The notes under the pieces were generated by a model. It was not told where the DNA came from. It saw only the letters and a program-made list of their open reading frames with translations, and ran no database searches. The translations under genes were made by a program, and so were the position numbers. A DNA stretch of 64,000 nt, taken from the NCBI GenBank assembly GCA_037013685.1, contig CM072884.1:3534001-3598000 (forward strand), written 5' to 3'. The DNA comes from Acridotheres tristis. Its lineage: Eukaryota; Chordata; Aves; Passeriformes; Sturnidae. Positions 62,441 through 64,000 of this stretch are shown piece after piece (within the stretch, counting starts at the first letter, position 1; each line of letters starts with the position of its first letter).

Positions 62441-64000
62441 CCACATATATGGTACCATCAGCCAGAGAGTAGCTGCTATTTGGATATCCAATAAGTAAAT
62501 TGCTGTGAGCATTGCAAACATTAAATTACATATCTCAACATTTTTCTTATGGATTATTCTGAAAATTCTTGATATAAAGATATTATTTTCTTAAAGTGTG
62601 ACTAATGTACTTATTTTAGCTCTTACAGCAGCAAGCATCATCTACATGCTGCATGATTTTTGGAAAGAAGGCATCTCACCTTTTATATTCACTTCATTTC
62701 CAGTATCCACTGACTGTGTCTGGGTTACAAAATAGAAAGAAATTAAATCTCTAAGATCTCTCACCCCTTAGTGTTCCTCACCTCATTAATTTTTATCATA
62801 CCTTTACTGTGGTCTTCTGTGTTGCCTTGAACACTGCACAAAATTTTGATGGAGTTAACTGGAGCAGTGCAGATCACTGTGGCATATATCAAATAGATTA
62901 AAGATTGTCTAAGCTGTGCAAGAAGCAGCTGTGTTTGGGAATCGAAGTTGAAGTCTTATAAAGAGCAGGAAAAGGATGCAAAGTTCAGTGACTTATCAGA
63001 AATGTTGGGCTGCAGTAAATGGGATGCGTTTGAGCAGCAGCCAGTAGGGGGTCAGGTATCCCCTGGAAAGGGTTGGAGGCTCTAAATAAATGTTTGCAGA
63101 GACTCTCAGACTCTGATGAGCTTACACTATGACATTAATGAGTAATTCCTTTGATTCCAGTTTAAGTCCAAATTCAGTATATAACGTCACATCTATTTGT
63201 AATTCATGCAAGACATAAAGCATTTTCTTTCTGCACTTTTGGCACATCTCTGTATATTTTGATCTAGAAGAGCAATAAATCCCATTGTTATTTTATATCT
63301 ACACAAATGTATATTCTTCCCTTTCAGGTGTAAAAACTTCTACAGCAGTGGTTAACTGTAAAAGGCCAAACACAGGTTAGCAGGTGGTTCCATTTTAGAA
63401 GGCAATCAATTGCTTTGAATTAAATATCCCACAGTATTAAGAATTTCAATTTTCAAATTAAAATAGTTTCTGAAAAGGTTGTTGCTGGTTTTGCAATTTC
63501 ACAGCACACATCATCATGAAAAGTTATTGTCTATAGCATGCAGAAAGAAAAGTAGCAAATCTGTCTGAAGCAGGCAGTTGGCATATGGATTTTATGCAAT
63601 TTCTGCGGTGTAGAAATTGGGATCAGAGTAAAATTGCCAAAAGCATACCAGTCTAATTCTTAAAGCTGCTTTGATGTGCATATATATCTTTCCAAAAATC
63701 TTCAGGAAGCAGTTACTGAGTAGTCAGATTTTCAGAGGTACAGATTGATGCTTGACACAATTTTCAGGAGCACCAGGAGCTGAACTTTCTCTGAAACCTG
63801 TAGGTTTGTATTTTCAGTACATGCTGCTTGTGTATTTTCCCTGCTCAGAATTTTCAAGGCTAATTATTACAGCAGCCTGTTCTTTCTTCCCATCTGTGTG
63901 TTTACCTCTGAGCAGCTGAAAAGATCAGGACTGTGCAGGCAAACTCCTGGGCTGATTATTTACAAAAAAACATGTACCTGTTACAAGGAGCAAATCCCAT
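62441..64000 (+). other. EPHA6: EPHA6 downstream intron, last part in window
   Basis: This is AT-rich intronic sequence continuing to the window edge. I recognise no exon, repeat family or RNA gene. The next receptor exon (typically about 156 bp, encoding the EGF-like part) was not found here or earlier in the intron, so it should lie beyond 64000. Confidence 0.75.

Noticed and set aside
7753..64000. The following Eph exon (EGF-like part, about 156 bp)
   Set aside because: No segment encoding the expected cysteine-rich motif with splice sites was recognised. The TACAAAGC-like words, for example near 57746, are not in such a context.
1..64000. CRISPR arrays, operons, prophage or insertion sequences
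   Set aside because: The window is vertebrate intronic DNA. No regularly spaced direct repeats, bacterial gene clusters or ribosome-binding patterns are present.
1..64000. Endogenous retrovirus or intact LINE coding sequence
   Set aside because: No reverse transcriptase, gag or envelope-like frame and no paired long terminal repeats were recognised.

Overview
This is a stretch of vertebrate nuclear DNA, most likely from a bird. It is AT-rich and almost entirely intronic. The avian reading rests on its few recognisable interspersed repeats, which are CR1-type LINE 3' ends (989-1209, 31570-31850, 41651-41910), plus one decayed amniote-type relic (62339-62440). Mammalian SINEs and L1 are absent. 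Species cannot be resolved, and a crocodilian or turtle is not strictly excluded.

One protein-coding exon is secure: 7083-7746 on the + strand. It is 664 bp, begins in phase 0 and ends in phase 1. It encodes most of the ephrin-binding domain and the start of the cysteine-rich region of an Eph receptor tyrosine kinase, and best matches EPHA6 (third coding exon). It has a pyrimidine-rich AG acceptor and a GTAAGC donor, and is much richer in CpG than its surroundings. The signal peptide, the rest of the ectodomain, the transmembrane segment, the kinase, SAM and PDZ-binding parts lie on exons outside the window.

Layout: 1-7082 is the 3' part of the upstream intron, with one CR1 copy at 989-1209. 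The exon follows. Then 7747-64000 is more than 56 kb of the downstream intron, running off the window, as expected for a long-intron gene. That intron holds two CR1 fragments, T-rich and G-interrupted tracts, a G-quadruplex motif (19853-19884), short perfect hairpins, two clusters of homeodomain-type TAATTA/TAATTG sites (44205-44284 and 58551-58594), an E-box cluster in a GC-rich patch (48979-49103), an unassigned exon-like segment (35039-35231) and an AT-rich 186-codon ORF (30958-31518).

No other gene, RNA gene, CRISPR array or operon-like structure is visible. No novel multi-gene system is supported. The observations most worth testing are the exon-like segment at 35039-35231 and the possible regulatory block at 44205-44284.
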